This document shows, piece after piece, positions 1 to 12,039 of a stretch of DNA of 64,000 nucleotides. The stretch lies in the NCBI GenBank assembly GCA_001692895.1, contig KV748188.1:2849120-2913119 (forward strand), read 5' to 3'. The first letter of the stretch is position 1. Every line of letters begins with the position of its first letter. Made by a program: the position numbers and the translations under genes. The DNA is from Cenococcum geophilum 1.58 (taxonomy: Eukaryota; Ascomycota; Dothideomycetes; Gloniales; Gloniaceae). The notes beneath the pieces were generated by a model, which had not been told where the DNA came from, searched no databases, and saw nothing but the letters and a program-made list of their open reading frames with translations.

Positions 1-370
1 ATTAAGAAATACGAGTTCTTTACTAGAAAAATAGATTTTATTAGATTTATTATTAAATTAGGCCAACTTAATACAGATCTAAAAAAGATTAAGGCTATAG
101 TAAATTGGTAAGAACTAGAGAACGTTATATAATTAAGGTTGTTTCTAGGGGTTTGTAATTACTATAGAAGGTTTATAGCTTAATAGTTAAAGGATATTAA
201 GCCATTTATAAGGTTAATAAAGAAAGAAGAACCTTAGGTATAGGGAGAAGAATAAAAAAAGCTATTTAAGGAGGTTAAGGAGTTATTTACTTAAGACCCA
301 GTCCTTAAAATCTACTAACTAGTACTAGAGATAGTGGTTAAAATAAATACATTAAACTTTATACTAGGAG
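1..370 (+). mobile_element. Ty3/gypsy fossil A, fragment 1 (RT end to RNase H start)
   Basis: This stretch matches the plus-strand gypsy copy B near 62258-62640 and the minus-strand copy H near 51200-51570, so it is the late RT / early RNase H part of the same family. The element enters from the left of the window. It stops at 370, where a TIR element is inserted, and resumes at 2971, 30540 and 31736. The copy is old and heavily broken. The family assignment rests on the internal match to B, whose reverse transcriptase and integrase regions are readable. Confidence 0.85.
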
Positions 371-403
371 GTATTAGGAAATTTTTTTTCGGGCTCGTTG
401 TTG

Positions 404-690
404 CAGTTTGCGACAATTTGCGGCAAACTATACGGTCGCGGCAGTCGTATATAGTCTTATATAGTTTACGCATTTTGCGACAAACTACACAGAGCCTACG
501 TATTTTGCAGCAACTTGCAGCAAACTGCACAGAGCCTATGTATTTTACAGCAACTCGCAACAAACGCGCAGAGGCTATATATTTTACACGTTTTGTATAT
601 TTTATATATTTTATATATTTTGCACATTTTGCACATTTTATACATTTTATATTTTGTATATTTTATATTCCTATATAACTATATAAAATA
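404..690. repeat. Subterminal repeats of element J
   Basis: About 36 bp units built on GCAGCAAACTGCACAGAGCC are repeated several times, followed by TTTTATATATTTTGCACA-type AT-rich units. The right subterminal part (about 2790-2940) holds related GCAAATCGCCGCAAG words in inverted arrangement. Such subterminal arrays are common transposase-binding zones in TIR elements; that role is inference here. Confidence 0.6.
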
Positions 691-805
691 TAGAGCTATT
701 TATTAAGCAATTAAGATAAGGGGAATACCCTTTATAAAGGCTCTAAATTATTAATTAGCGGTATTCCTAACGATCTGCTAGCTGTATACCGATTTCCTAA
801 CTAGG

Positions 806-1055
806 CCTAGTGCCTGCCTACCTACCTACCTACCTATCTATCTGTCTGTCTATACCTGCCTATACCTACCTACCTATGCCTACTATCTATGCCTACTATC
901 TATGCCTACCTATCTATGCCTACTGTTTATACCTACCTATCTATACCTACCTATCTGTGCTACCTGTCTATGCCTACCTATCTATACCTACCGTCTATGC
1001 CTACCGTCTGTGCCTCCTATCTGTGCTACTATTTATGCCTACCTATCTATAATTT
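806..1055. repeat. CCTACCTATCTGT-type pyrimidine-rich tandem tract
   Basis: Near-continuous short units (CCTACCTA, CTATCTGTG, CTATGCCTAC) form a low-complexity tract. A sister tract sits at 32680-32935 in the same order relative to the other satellite blocks. The tract is not coding. Confidence 0.8.
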
Positions 1056-1149
1056 AGGGGAAAGGTTGGCCCGATTAAAGGCTCCGCCTAATTTAATTAA
1101 TTAATTAATTATATTAATTCGAATCGTTCTCTACGGCCGTTCGCTGGCT

Positions 1150-1320
1150 GTATATTTAAACGGTGGTCGTCTAGCTCTGGTGACGGTCGACGGTCGTCTA
1201 GTTCTAGCGACGGTTGACGGTCGTTTGGTTCTAGCGACGGTCGACGGTCGTCTAGTTCTGGCGATGGTTGACGGTCGTCTGGTTCTGGCGACGGTCCTTA
1301 GCTAGCTGCCGTTCTGGTGC
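1150..1320. repeat. 21-22 bp tandem repeat (GGTCGTCTGGTTCTGGCGAC)
   Basis: Roughly seven units of a GGTCGTCTGGTTCTGGCGAC motif with C/T and G/A variation. The same block occurs at 32965-33150, again just before a conserved CTCCCTAGGTAGGG segment. That shows the two regions share one repeat architecture. Confidence 0.78.
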
Positions 1321-1448
1321 CTCCCTAGGTAGGGAAAATGTAAGGAAGAAAGGGTAAAAAATAAGGTGGCTACCTAGGTATATAGATAAGAGGTATACTT
1401 AGCAGAGGCACGTATAGAGGCTATTGGGAATATAGCGGGGACCTAATG

Positions 1449-2771
1449 CAGAGCTTTATATAGAGCCTCTATATATCGCGCAAAGCCTTATACAGAGCCT
1501 CTGTATATAGAGCTTTATGTAAAGCTTTATATAGAGCTTTATATAGAGCCTCTATATATAGAGTTTCGCGTAAAGCTTTATGCAGAGCCTCTGTACGTAG
1601 AGCTTTGTATAGAGCCTTATGTAGAGCTTTATATAGAGCTTCGTGTAGAGCCTTATATAGAGCCTTATATAAAGCTTTGTGTAGAGCTTTATATAGAGCC
1701 TTGTGTAAAGCTTTGTGTAGAGCTTTATATAGAGCTTTATATAGAGCTTCGTGTAGAGCCTTATATAGAGCTTTATACAGAGCCTTATATAGAGCCTCTA
1801 TATATAAAGCTTTGTATAGAGCCTTATATAGAGCCTTATGTAAAGCTTTATGTAGAGCTTTGTATAGAGCTTTGTGTAAAGCTTTATATAGAGCTTTATA
1901 CAGAGCTTTATATAGAGCTTCGTATAGAGCTTCGTATAGAGCTTTATACAGAGCTTTATATAGAGCTTCGTGTAGAGCTTTATATAAAGCTTCGTATAGA
2001 GCTTTATATAGAGCTTTGTGCAGAGCCTTATATAGAGCTTTATATAGAGCTTTGTGTAGAGCTTTATATAGAGCTTCGTGTAGAGCCTTATATAGAGCTT
2101 TGTGTAAAGCTTTGTATAGAGCTTTGTACAAAGCTTCGTGTAGAGCTTCGTGTAGAGCCTCGTGTAGAGCTTCGTATAAAGCTTTATATAGAGCTTTGTA
2201 TAGAGCCTCGTGTAAAGCTTCGTGCAGAGCCTTGTATAGAGCCTCTATACGTAGAGCTTCGTATAGAGCTTCGTGCAGAGCTTCGTGCAGAGCTTTGTGT
2301 AGAGCTTCGTGTAAAGCTTTGTGTAGAGCTTCGTGTAAAGCTTTGTGTAGAGCTTCGTGTAGAGCCTCGTGTAGAGCTTCGTGTAAAGCTTTGTGTAGAG
2401 CTTTATGCAGAGCCTTATGTAGAGCTTTGTGCAGAGCCTCGTATAGAGCCTCTATACGTAGAGCTTTGTATAGAGCTTCGTGCAGAGCTTCGTGCAGAGC
2501 TTCGTGTAGAGCTTTGTGCAGAGCCTCGTGTAGAGCTTCGTGCAGAGCTTTGTGTAGAGCTTTGTGTAGAGCTTTATGCAGAGCCTCGTGCAGAGCTTCG
2601 TGCAGAGCTTCGTGTAGAGCTTTGTACAGAGCCTTGTGTAGAGCTTCGTGTAGAGCTTCGTGTAGAGCTTTGTGTAGAGCCTCGTACAGAGCTTCGTGTA
2701 GAGCTTTGTATAGAGCTTTATGTAAAGCTTCGTGCAGAGCTTTATGTAGAGCTTCGTATAGAGCTTTATAG
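1449..2771. repeat. 12 bp satellite AGAGCTTYRTRY, about 110 units
   Basis: The tract repeats AGAGCTTCGTGC and its transition variants (AGAGCTTTATAT, AGAGCCTTATAT). Twelve bases equal four codons, so frames stay open on both strands and spell Ala-Leu/Arg-Ala type repeats that should not be taken for proteins. Variants grade from T/A-rich at the left to C/G-rich at the right, as expected if mutation load differs along the array. The same 12-mer occurs in the TIR elements F1 and F2 and at 33265-33560. Confidence 0.9.
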
Positions 2772-2970
2772 TATTTTTATTGCGTTTTTATTGCAGCCGA
2801 AAATTAGGGTCTACTTAAGTCGCAATTTGCGGCGATTTATATAGGTAGCCTATGTATTTGTAGCAAATCGCCGCAAGTTGCCGCAAATCGCTAAAATCGC
2901 GACTTACGCAGGTTTTGCAGACCCCGATTTTCGCTTGCGACAACGTGCCCAAAAAAAAATTTCCTAATGC

Positions 2971-3130
2971 AGGGTGCTTTTTATAAAAATATAAGGATGG
3001 ATAGCACCTAGTAGTATACTATAGTTGGAAGATAATACTACTAGAGTTAAACTATAACATCTATAATAAGGAGTTATTAGGTATAGTTATAGCACTTTAA
3101 AAATAGAGAGTATTCTTATAAGGCATAAAG
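2971..3130 (+). mobile_element. Ty3/gypsy fossil A, fragment 2 (RNase H region)
   Basis: The fragment matches B at about 62640-62790 closely. It is bounded on the left by the TIR element J and on the right by the 5' LTR of element C. TAAAG at 3126-3130 is the left copy of C's target-site duplication; the right copy is TAAAA at 30540-30544. Confidence 0.85.
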
Positions 3131-3475
3131 TGTAATAGGACTAGCTCAGTTATAGTAGGAATGTCTTAGTGAAACACTCGATAGATAAACTCCGAAGCTT
3201 TAACCAAATTCTGCCGAATTCTGCTAGCTTGATCGACTTCTGCCAAGTTCTGCTAGATTAATTAAATTCTACCAAAGTCCGTCGAAGACCGCGTGCGCAT
3301 GTACGCACGTATCGACCACTAAGACCCCTAACTATTTAATTACGCGATTCTCCCGTTATTCCTTTCTCTTCTTTACGTAACGTCTTGTTCTTAGCAAGAG
3401 CTATATACCCTTAGATTTAGATAGAATTTATACTATTCCTTTAAATCTTCCCTAAAGTCTCTTTATACCCTTATA
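3131..3475 (+). repeat. 5' LTR of element C
   Basis: 345 bp, beginning TGTAATAGG and ending CCCTTATA. It aligns along its full length with 30195-30539. Confidence 0.93.
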
Positions 3476-3670
3476 TTACGTTACGTTAATACTACTACCC
3501 TTAAAATAGTAAATAAACTCAAATCCGCCACGTTAACTATTATAGCCCTAGTTAGGAAACAAATAACTATAATATAATAGTCCTTTACAGATGCCTTGGC
3601 CTAGTAACAAACTATACTAAAAGCCTAGTATTAGTAATTAATTAAAGCAATACGCAAAGAACTCTACGAC

Positions 3671-3883
3671 TGTGACGGTGCTAGGGCGCGTCACCTGCTA
3701 AATTTTGCCATATTCTGCTAACCTATTATTGGCTTGCTTATTACTAGCGCCTTAGCGACCCTTATAGCATATCTGTTTACTCTGCCTCCTATATATACCT
3801 CTTCTTCTTCTCCTTAGCTTAGTATCTTTACTAGATAGCAATCTACAAGCTTTGGTTTAGAGGCATTTATGCGAGCCGTTATA
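3671..3883 (+). repeat. 5' LTR of element D
   Basis: 213 bp, starting TGTGACGG. It matches the split right LTR and, more loosely, the 193 bp solo LTR at 46964-47156, which has the same termini. Confidence 0.92.
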
Positions 3884-4079
3884 TTATATTAAGCTCTCCC
3901 TATATTGCCTGGGAAGGCCTTAATAATATCCCACCCTAAAAGAAACTTCGTCTACAATGACGCGTTAATGCGCTATACTTAGACACTAAAACAACTCTAT
4001 ACTGCCTGGGAAGGCCTTAATAATATCCTACCCTATAAGCTAGATAGAATTGGACCTATACCCCTAAAATTAAAACTAA

Positions 4080-7000
4080 ATCGTATAATTCCGATAAACC
4101 CTAAGAAGCTAATAATGGCACCTAAAGTAAGCTTATTTAAAAGAGCTACCCTGACCTAAGAAGAATACGAGATCTAACTGGGATTAGAAATTAATAATAA
4201 TAATAACATTATGGACGTATATAAACAGATTCGTACACTTATAGCTAATTAGAAAGCCGATTATCTCTAAGCTTAAAGCATATAGGAGACCCTATAAGAG
4301 ATTCTAGATAGCCTCGCGGCACTATAAGGTAACTTAGCTCCCCCTTTTAGAAGTCCTAGTCAACCTATCTACTTAACTAAATGTAATACCTTAGGGAGTA
4401 TGGATATGATAATAAAGTAGTTAAAGTCTATTAAGCTCCCTAACCCCTAACCACTCTCTAATAGGATAGACCCTACCTTTAAGAATTAGAGGATTTAAGT
4501 ATAAGGAAAGCTTCGCGTTAACTACAACTATTTCCTTTCTAAAGAAGCTAAAATACTCTACCTCTTTAGTTAAACTATAGGGGACGCCTAACGGCACCTT
4601 TAAGCTAAGTTTAAGGATGAGTCCCCTATCTGATTTATATCTGTTAATAAGATAATACGGCACCTAGCGGCTATTTATATTAACCTAAATAAAGTATAGG
4701 ATACCTGGTACGACTATAATCGCCTAATAATAAAACCAAACTAACCCTTTACTAAATTCTAGACTTAATTCCTATACCTTATAGGAGAAGGCTAGGTTCC
4801 CCTCAAGAACTACCAATTAGACCTATATAATAAGCTAATAATCTAGCTACAAGAAAAGATCGCTATAATTTTAGATAACCTACCAACCTATAAAAGACTT
4901 GCCGCTTATTACCTATTATTAGACTTAGAACTAAAGCGGATTAACGCCCGCCCTAATTAGTAAAAGCAACCCTATAGCAATTAAAACTCGTTAGCTATAC
5001 CTATGGGAGCTAAAGTAAGAAGATAAGTTATAACTGCTCTTGTATTAAAAGCGGTTATAACTACGCACTAGCGGGTCTCGCCCGACTAGCTACGTACTAC
5101 GCCCTTAACTAGTACTCGTTGTAATACCCCAATTAACCCTACCTTAGCTATGTACTATAACTGTAATAAGGAGGGTTACTTTGCCTTATCTTACCTAGAG
5201 CTAAGGGATATAGGCGATATTAAGGAGATAGAGGAAGGAGAAACGTCTAATAAGTCGGGAAAAGAGGAACCCTAGGGAAAGACTCCCCCCTAGGGTATCC
5301 TATTAATCTTAAAGAGATTAATCTAAGTTAGTTAATAGGTAGAAAACACTTTATAGTTCTATATATAGTATCTTAAAATAGATATGGAGTTAATACGAGC
5401 GCCCTTATTAACACTAAAGTAAACGGCTTTGCCTTTATAAATACTGCTTACGCGAATAATGTTACTAAGTTTCTAAATATAAAAGCCACCTAATTAGAGA
5501 AGCCTATTTAAGTAAAGGGCTATAACGGCTAAGCTGGTAAGCCGGTTACCTATATCTTAAAGTTATATATCTATCTTAATGAATAACGCTAATATAGTAT
5601 CCCCTTTTGCATTCTAAACCTAGAATCCTATAATATAATCCTTAGCCAAAAATGGATGTCCTACTTTAATATTTGGCTAAATGTCCGATAAAGATAGTTT
5701 GTCTAGCCGGAGGATAGACTAAAGTTACCCTCTTTTATTAGAGAAATCCGAACTAACCGTAAGACACTAGCCGTGAAGGCTAATCCTATCTACTAGTAGG
5801 ATGTTACTGACCGTGACCTAGCCTTTGCCTAAGAAGATGCCTATCACGAGGCCGGAAGGAACTCGTTTATACTAATAAAGATACTTCCCTAAAGCGCTAC
5901 GGTTAATAAAGACTCTACTTATAGAAGCGGAATAGATAGTAATATAGATAATATCTAAATTATATAGGTTTAACTAATATAGAAGAGAATATACTAATAG
6001 GATATAAGGGATAGCCTCTAGAAGATACAACAGGAGCTAAAAGAAGTAATGACAACGTTATTACCCTAGAAGCCCCTAAGGTCCTATATACCCCTATTAT
6101 TATATAACCCCCCTACGGTAGATATTACTGCGATTAGCGCTATAGTATTCTACTTTAATATGTATAGGAGGGATAATAAGGTCTTTATAACTAGCTTATA
6201 CGAAATTAACCGGATTATTAATGAGAGGGAAGAGAAGCTAGCTAAGGAAACTAATAAGGAGCTAGTTAAACGCCTTTTCCCTATTATCTATATAGGATAT
6301 AAGGATATATTCTTAAAAGCGGCTTTAAATAAGTTACTACTTTACTAGTTATATAATTATAAGATTTAACTAGAAGCCGATAACTCGCTAAGCTATAGCC
6401 CCCTCTACTAATAATTAATAGATAAGCTAAAAGTAATAAAGTAATACTTGCTGGATAACTTTAATAAGGGGTTTATCGAGCCGAGCTAAGCCCCCTTTGC
6501 TTCCCTTATCCTATTTATAAAGAAGCCTAATAAAGGCCTTTATTTTTGTATTAACTATTAAAAGCTAAATGCTATTACCTAAAAGGATTAGTACCCTATC
6601 CCTTTAATTAATAAGACCTTCGCACGTTTAAGTTAGGTAAAGATCTTTACTAAACTTAATATTTGCTAAGCCTTTTACTAAATTAGGATAGATCCTGCAG
6701 CTAAGGACTTAACTACGTTCTATACCCGTTATAGTTCCTATAAATATAAAGTCCTTTCTTTTAGACTAATAAACGGGCCGGCTACGTACTAATAATATAT
6801 AAATAACGTTCTTTTTAATTACCTTAATAAATTCTACACGGTATATCTAGATGATATTCTTATTTACTTAAATAACAAACTTAAATACTAGGCTTATATT
6901 AAGAAGATCCTAAAGAGACTACGGAACGTAGGCTTATAAGTAGATATTAAGAAATGCGAATTTGGAGTAAAGCGTATAAAATACCTTAGGTTTATTGTTA

Positions 7001-9370
7001 TTATAGAAGGAATTAAGGTTAATCCTAATAAGGTAGGGGTAATCCGCGACTAGAAACCCCCTTATACTGTAAAAGGGATCTAGTCCTTTCTTAGTTTTTA
7101 TAACTTCTACTACTAGTTTATCTATAACTATAGAGTTATAGCTAGGCCTCTTATATGACTTACCTAGAAGGATACGCCTTTTATCTTTAATAATAACTAT
7201 ATAGAAGCCTTTGAAGAGTTAAAAAATCGGCTTATTTCTTCTTTAATCCTTTATTATTATAACCCGGACCTAGAATTAATGCTAGAAACGGATGCTTCTA
7301 ACGGAGTTATAGTGGGAATCCTATTACAGCTACACCTAGACGGTAAATAGTACCCTATTACCTTTTTCTTAAAAACAATAGACCTGGCTAAGTGTAACTA
7401 TAAAGTGTATGATAAAGAAATGCTAGCTATTATCCGATTGCTATCCTAATGGCGCGCAGAGCTTAAAGGCACGAACTCTTGGATTAAGGTTTATACTAAT
7501 TATAAAGCCCTAGAGTATTTTATAACTATAAAGCAACTTACCGGTTAATAAGCCTAATGGGCTAAAATACTCTCCTAATTCTTCTTTACGATTATATACC
7601 GTCCTAGTAGATAAAACTCCTAGGCTGATGCCTTAACCTAGAGGGAATAGGACATAGGTCCTTAGGATAAGCTAAAGGCTTAGCACCGGATACGGGTACT
7701 CCTCTGTCCTAAATAGCTCGACCTATAAATCCTTAAGGAGCTAGACTCTGAATGGAACAAGTTAGCGCCTATAGAAGGAAAGGTCTTAGACGAACTGATA
7801 GGGCTAATTAACTATATTTTAACGGCAAACCGTATAACTAACTCCCTAAAGGCCCTCCGCGACTAAGCTATAAAGGGTAACCCTAATTTAGAAATAGAAG
7901 AAGGACTGCTCTTATACTAAGAACGGCTTATAGTTCTAGATATTAATAACCTACGAACAAAGCTAATCCGTAAAGCCTACTGTTAAGTCTTAATAGCGCA
8001 CCCTAGTTAAGATAAGACCCACCAACTACTAGCGCCCTATTATTATTAGTAAGGACTTCTATTTAATATAGAACGATTTATTAGAAACTGCCACGCCTAT
8101 AAATATATAGATACCCCTAGGGATTGTACTCCTGGGTAGCTATAACTACTGCTAGTTCTAGCACGCCCTTAGCAATATATTACTATAGACTTTAAGTTGT
8201 TTCTAAAAGATGTACATGGCTATAACGCGGCTTTTGTAGTAATTAACCGACTATATAAGTAATCCGTCTCTCTCCCTTATTTTAAGACTATAACTATAAA
8301 GGATATAGCCCGCCTCTACGTTGATAATATCTATTAAATCTACGGCGCTTCTAAATTAATTGTCTCTAACTATAATCCCTAGTTTATATTAGATTTCTAA
8401 AACGAGCTCTACTATATCCTTAGGATTAAGATTAAGCTCTTTACTATATTCTACCCTTAGACTAACGGCTAAACCAAGATTATAAACTAGTACCTTAACT
8501 AGTAACTATGTCCCTTTATAGACTACTATTAGGACAACTAGTTAGAATTACTGCCTATAATAGACTACGCGTAGCTTATACTCCCCTATAAAAGTAGAGG
8601 GATATTACTATTTAAACTACTCTACGGGTATGCACTATAAACGTCCTTTAATTAGGATAGGCCTACCGAACCTACTACGGCCCGTAAACGCCTTAGCTAT
8701 AAAGAGGCCTGGGTATTTGCTAAGAGAATACACAGAGCTTAGGAGACTGCTTAAACAATTATAAAAAAGGCGTAAGAGAAGAAGGAGTCCAATATAAACC
8801 AATATTATTATAAGGTAGACTTCTAAGTAGGAGATAAGGTATAGATGTTAATAAAGAACTAAAAAACCTAGAGGCTAAGCCGTAAGCTAGACTACTAAAT
8901 AGCTAGCCCATATAAGATTCTTTAAAAGGTAGGACACTTTTTTAAGGTTAAGCTACCAGAATCAATAAGGATCTACCCTATTTTCTCCCTAGACCAACTA
9001 CAAAAGGCTACGGATAACCCACTACCTAGGTAGTATAACGACCCCCTACTACTAATCCAGATTGCAGAGGACGAAGAATAGAAAGTTAAAAAAATCTTAG
9101 CAGTTAAAAGGGACCGTAATATCTTAAAATACTAAGCAAGCTAGGTAGGCCCTAACGAAGACCCCAAATAGTATCCTACATCTAATTTTAAGTACTCTCC
9201 TTATAAGTTATAGGATTTCCACCTAGCCTATCCAGACCTCCCCAGACTACCACGCAAATTAAAAAACTGGATAAAATGCTAGGAAGAAGGAATAGATAAC
9301 TATAACAATTTAGATAACAATAAGAAGCTTAGACAACGCCTAAGGGCAGGCTTTTTTAGAAGGGAGGGGT
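4080..9370 (+). pseudogene. Fossil gag-pol of element D
   Basis: Plus-strand gypsy gag-pol relic. A gag-like region lies at about 4100-5300. The RT domain is about 6450-7000, with the YLDDILIY active-site block near 6842. RNase H is about 7250-7650, and the integrase zinc-binding and core region about 7950-8700. A chromodomain-like C-terminus is at about 9080-9260. The order is that of Ty3/gypsy chromoviruses. It is broken at many places and is not expressed as a protein. Confidence 0.85.
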
Positions 9371-9372
9371 GA

Positions 9373-9560
9373 TATAACAGTGCAAGGGCGCGTCACCTGC
9401 CAAATTCTGCCATATTCTGCCAACCTGTTATTAGCTCGCTTATTACTAGCGCCTTAGCAACCCTTATAGGATATCTATTTACTCTGCCTCCTATATATAC
9501 CTCTTCTTCTTCTCCTTAACTTAGTATCTTTACTAAATAGCAATCTATAAGCTTCGGTTC
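9373..9560 (+). repeat. 3' LTR of element D, main part (remaining 25 bp at 25138-25162)
   Basis: The LTR is interrupted 25 bp before its end by element E. GGTTC is duplicated at 9556-9560 and 25133-25137. Confidence 0.92.
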
Positions 9561-9752
9561 TGTCACGAGGCGCGGAACAGTGGCAGCTAAACGTATGTAT
9601 TCGAGGAGTCTACAAGACGTTACGCGATCAATCGTAAGGGTCGAGGGCGTAAGGGGGTGATATACCTACGCGTAGCTAACGTAAGCTGTACGCGAGGTGT
9701 ACGCGAGAGCACGGGGCTCTCCTATGGAGGCCCCTATAGTAGGGTTCCACTA
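9561..9752 (-). repeat. 3' LTR of element E
   Basis: About 192 bp, matching 23122-23224 plus 25053-25132. It carries a local 10 bp duplication (GTACGCGAG) that the other copy lacks. The inner border is accurate to a few bases only. Confidence 0.85.
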
Positions 9753-9835
9753 CCCCCCCTCCTATAGAGGTAGAGCTCCGGCGACGCTGTGGTTACTATA
9801 TATATATAAAGGGACACTTAAGGTAATATGCGGAA
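9753..9835. other. Stretch between E's 3' LTR and the Helitron
   Basis: This is the 3' untranslated remnant of E: a minus-strand purine tract next to the LTR, then a plus-strand TATATATATAAAGG run. No gene is seen. Confidence 0.5.
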
Positions 9836-10023
9836 CGTTGGTCCCCCAACGCAAATTTTGACCCGAGTGTAATAAGCCAATTAGTTAACCCAAAGCTTTA
9901 ATTTAGAGCTTTATTATATAAACTTTAATTAATATATATAGAGATGAGGTTTTCCAGGGGGAGACCCCCTGGGACCCCCCTATATAGAGCTTTTGCTTAA
10001 TTTAGAAGTAGTAGTAAGATTAA

Positions 10024-10073
10024 GGCGCCTTGGTTACTGCTAGGTAAGGATCTACTGCAGTAACCAAGGCGCC
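10024..10073. repeat. Palindrome with GGCGCC ends
   Basis: The arms GGCGCCTTGGTTACTGC and their complement are separated by about 16 bp. The core word GTTACTGCAG or its complement recurs in the second palindrome at 10920-10963, so the two may be related structural modules or miniature insertions. Confidence 0.7.
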
Positions 10074-10919
10074 CTACTTGAGCCGGGCCTAAAGAATATA
10101 TTGGTCACGAATATAGCACATATTTGGACTGTAGAGCTTTAATGCAGAGCCCTTTACGTAGGATATAATATAGTAGATTGTGATTCCAATTTGAAGCTTT
10201 ATATACTAAATATTTTTAATGCCTAATAACTATTAACTACGTTATTGCCTACCTAGTTCGGACGTACGACGACACGATGGCTTAGCGACGATATAATAGC
10301 TTGGCGCCGAGTAATAGGAGGGAGGAGAGGGAAGGGAGGAGATTGGGGGTGGCTCGGCCACTGCAAGAAGGTTATAATATTGGTATAGTGTTGAACTTTA
10401 AAAATCGTGTCCTGGGAGCTTAATTAACGACCCCTATATAAAACGTTAATAACGTTTAATTATAGAGCTTTAAACCGGTAGATCTCTTAGGAATACCTAT
10501 TATAAGTAGCTCCGAGTACAAAATCTAGAATATTTAGTAGTGGTGTGAGTATGGGATAGGGTATATATTTGCGTTCCTAAATGTCATCATGTGATATAAT
10601 TTTTGGGTGACGAAAACTAGCTGTTAATGTTGCTCGACTGACACCTACCGGAGGCTCCTTCGTCTTTTCTGTCTTCTCTCTTGCCTATCTTCTCGTCTAA
10701 TACTGTCTATATCGCCACGTTAACTAATAGGTCCCTTAATGGGGATTAAGGAGGAGTATTAGAGCACCGCCAGCTCTTATGAGGAAGAAGAAAGGAAAAA
10801 AGGAAGGTGTAGAAGGAGTATTTATAGACGGGAGGAGGCCCTACAAGTATGTGATTTAGTAAGTACTAATAGCATAAAATTCTCGTATAAGATGGGCTTA
10901 ATTGCTTACTAAAATATAG

Positions 10920-10963
10920 GGTGTCTCTGTTACTGCAGTGGCTACTGCAGTAGTAGAGACGCC
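10920..10963. repeat. Second palindrome (GGTGTCTCTGTTACTGCAG arms)
   Basis: An imperfect inverted repeat of 19-20 bp arms with almost no spacer. It shares the TTACTGCAG core with the palindrome at 10024-10073. Confidence 0.65.
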
Positions 10964-12039
10964 TTAAATATTTAATGTAACCGACTACTAAGGCTGTTAA
11001 TAAGTGGAAGGTAGGATACCGATATGGTGCGAACAATGTAGTTGTTAATATTGTTTATGGCCTGTTTTTACTTCTAGTGTACGCGTAGATTGTCTTTATA
11101 TTTGGCGTAGAGCTGGTTATAGGTAGTGAGCTGGTTTGGGTCTAGCTTTGCTATTAATATAGCCGTAGGTAGTATGTCCCTTGGTGTAGGCCAACTTAGT
11201 AGTTCTAGCTTTAGAAGATTTAGAAGATCGTCTTTCTTCTTAGATGGGTCGATATACTACTATACCTCGTTAGTTTTGGCTGTCTTAGATAATAAAGAAC
11301 CATTAAATCTAATCGGATGGCTTATTAAGGATGAGGTTGATTTTTAATTTGGTAGGGGTTATTATTTTTAGAATTTAATAGGTTAGGAAGGGTCTAGGTT
11401 AGGGTCCAGCTAGCGTCTTAGCAGAACCTTATTTGGACGTTGATTTGATTCATTAGTTTAGATTACTAAAATCTAAAATTTTGTTACGGGGAGCGCGATT
11501 AATAACCCCTACTGACAGCTCTAACCACGTCTAATTTTTAATTTATAAATCGGCAGATCTATAGGTAATAGTTATTGTAAGTAGCTCTAGGTGCGGTATA
11601 TATAAAATCTTAACTATAGGGTAGAGAAGTTATGGCTGCTAATATGCGGTCCTAAGTAGTATATATTCTCGGAGGTCATGTGACTCCTTATGTAAGCGAC
11701 ATTTCCGCCCTTTAAAAAAAACTTGAAAAATTCTAAAAATCGATTAACGCTATAGACAGCAGCAATATTGATCCGGCAAGACTGCCAATTCTCCCTGTAT
11801 ACTATTGTATGTATATCTAACAGCTCTAGAAGCGGTAAGAAGGTAGGACGGATAGGGGGGTTAAAATTTAGAAAATTGGATTTCGCGGTTAAGCTGTTTA
11901 AAAATTAGGAAACTAAGACGAATGCCGCATTCTCCGCTTACCTCTGAGCCAGTACATGATTTCCTATTTAGGAAAAGTCGTTTATAAGTAGTTGCTACTG
12001 CCTCCGTACAAAATCTTCTTATTATACCTCTTTGGTCTT

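Larger units (their letters stand above)
371..2970. mobile_element. TIR element J carrying several satellite blocks
   Basis: The 2.6 kb insert interrupts gypsy fossil A; the uninterrupted version is seen in copy B near 62610-62650. Its ends are inverted repeats of about 35 bp: the left end begins GTATTAGGAAATTTT and the right end reads AAATTTCCTAATGC. At most a 2 bp duplication (AG) is visible at the junctions, so the superfamily is not determined. No transposase is seen. The inside is subterminal repeats, a pyrimidine-rich tract, a 21-22 bp repeat block and a long 12 bp satellite. It is therefore a non-autonomous DNA element that has captured or grown tandem repeats. Long open frames here on both strands are a by-product of the 12 bp period and are not genes. 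Confidence 0.72.
9868..12039. other. Non-coding 3' part of the Helitron
   Basis: No gene is supported. It holds two near-perfect palindromes (10024-10073 and 10920-10963). It also holds two diverged copies of a module running from ATTAACGACCCCT to AAGTAGCTC (about 10420-10530 and 11490-11600). A short open frame at 11126-11347 has no recognisable motif. Confidence 0.45.

Noticed and set aside
806-1055. CRISPR-like or regulatory array
   Set aside because: Units are short, contiguous and degenerate, with no spacers; the setting is eukaryotic.
1469-2771. Long open frames on both strands (220 and 388 residues)
   Set aside because: They are produced by a 12 bp satellite whose period is a multiple of three; the residues are a four-amino-acid repeat and the opposite strand is equally open.
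11126-11347. 73-residue open frame in the Helitron
   Set aside because: No recognisable motif, not in line with the minus-strand RepHel frame, and in sequence where short frames arise by chance.
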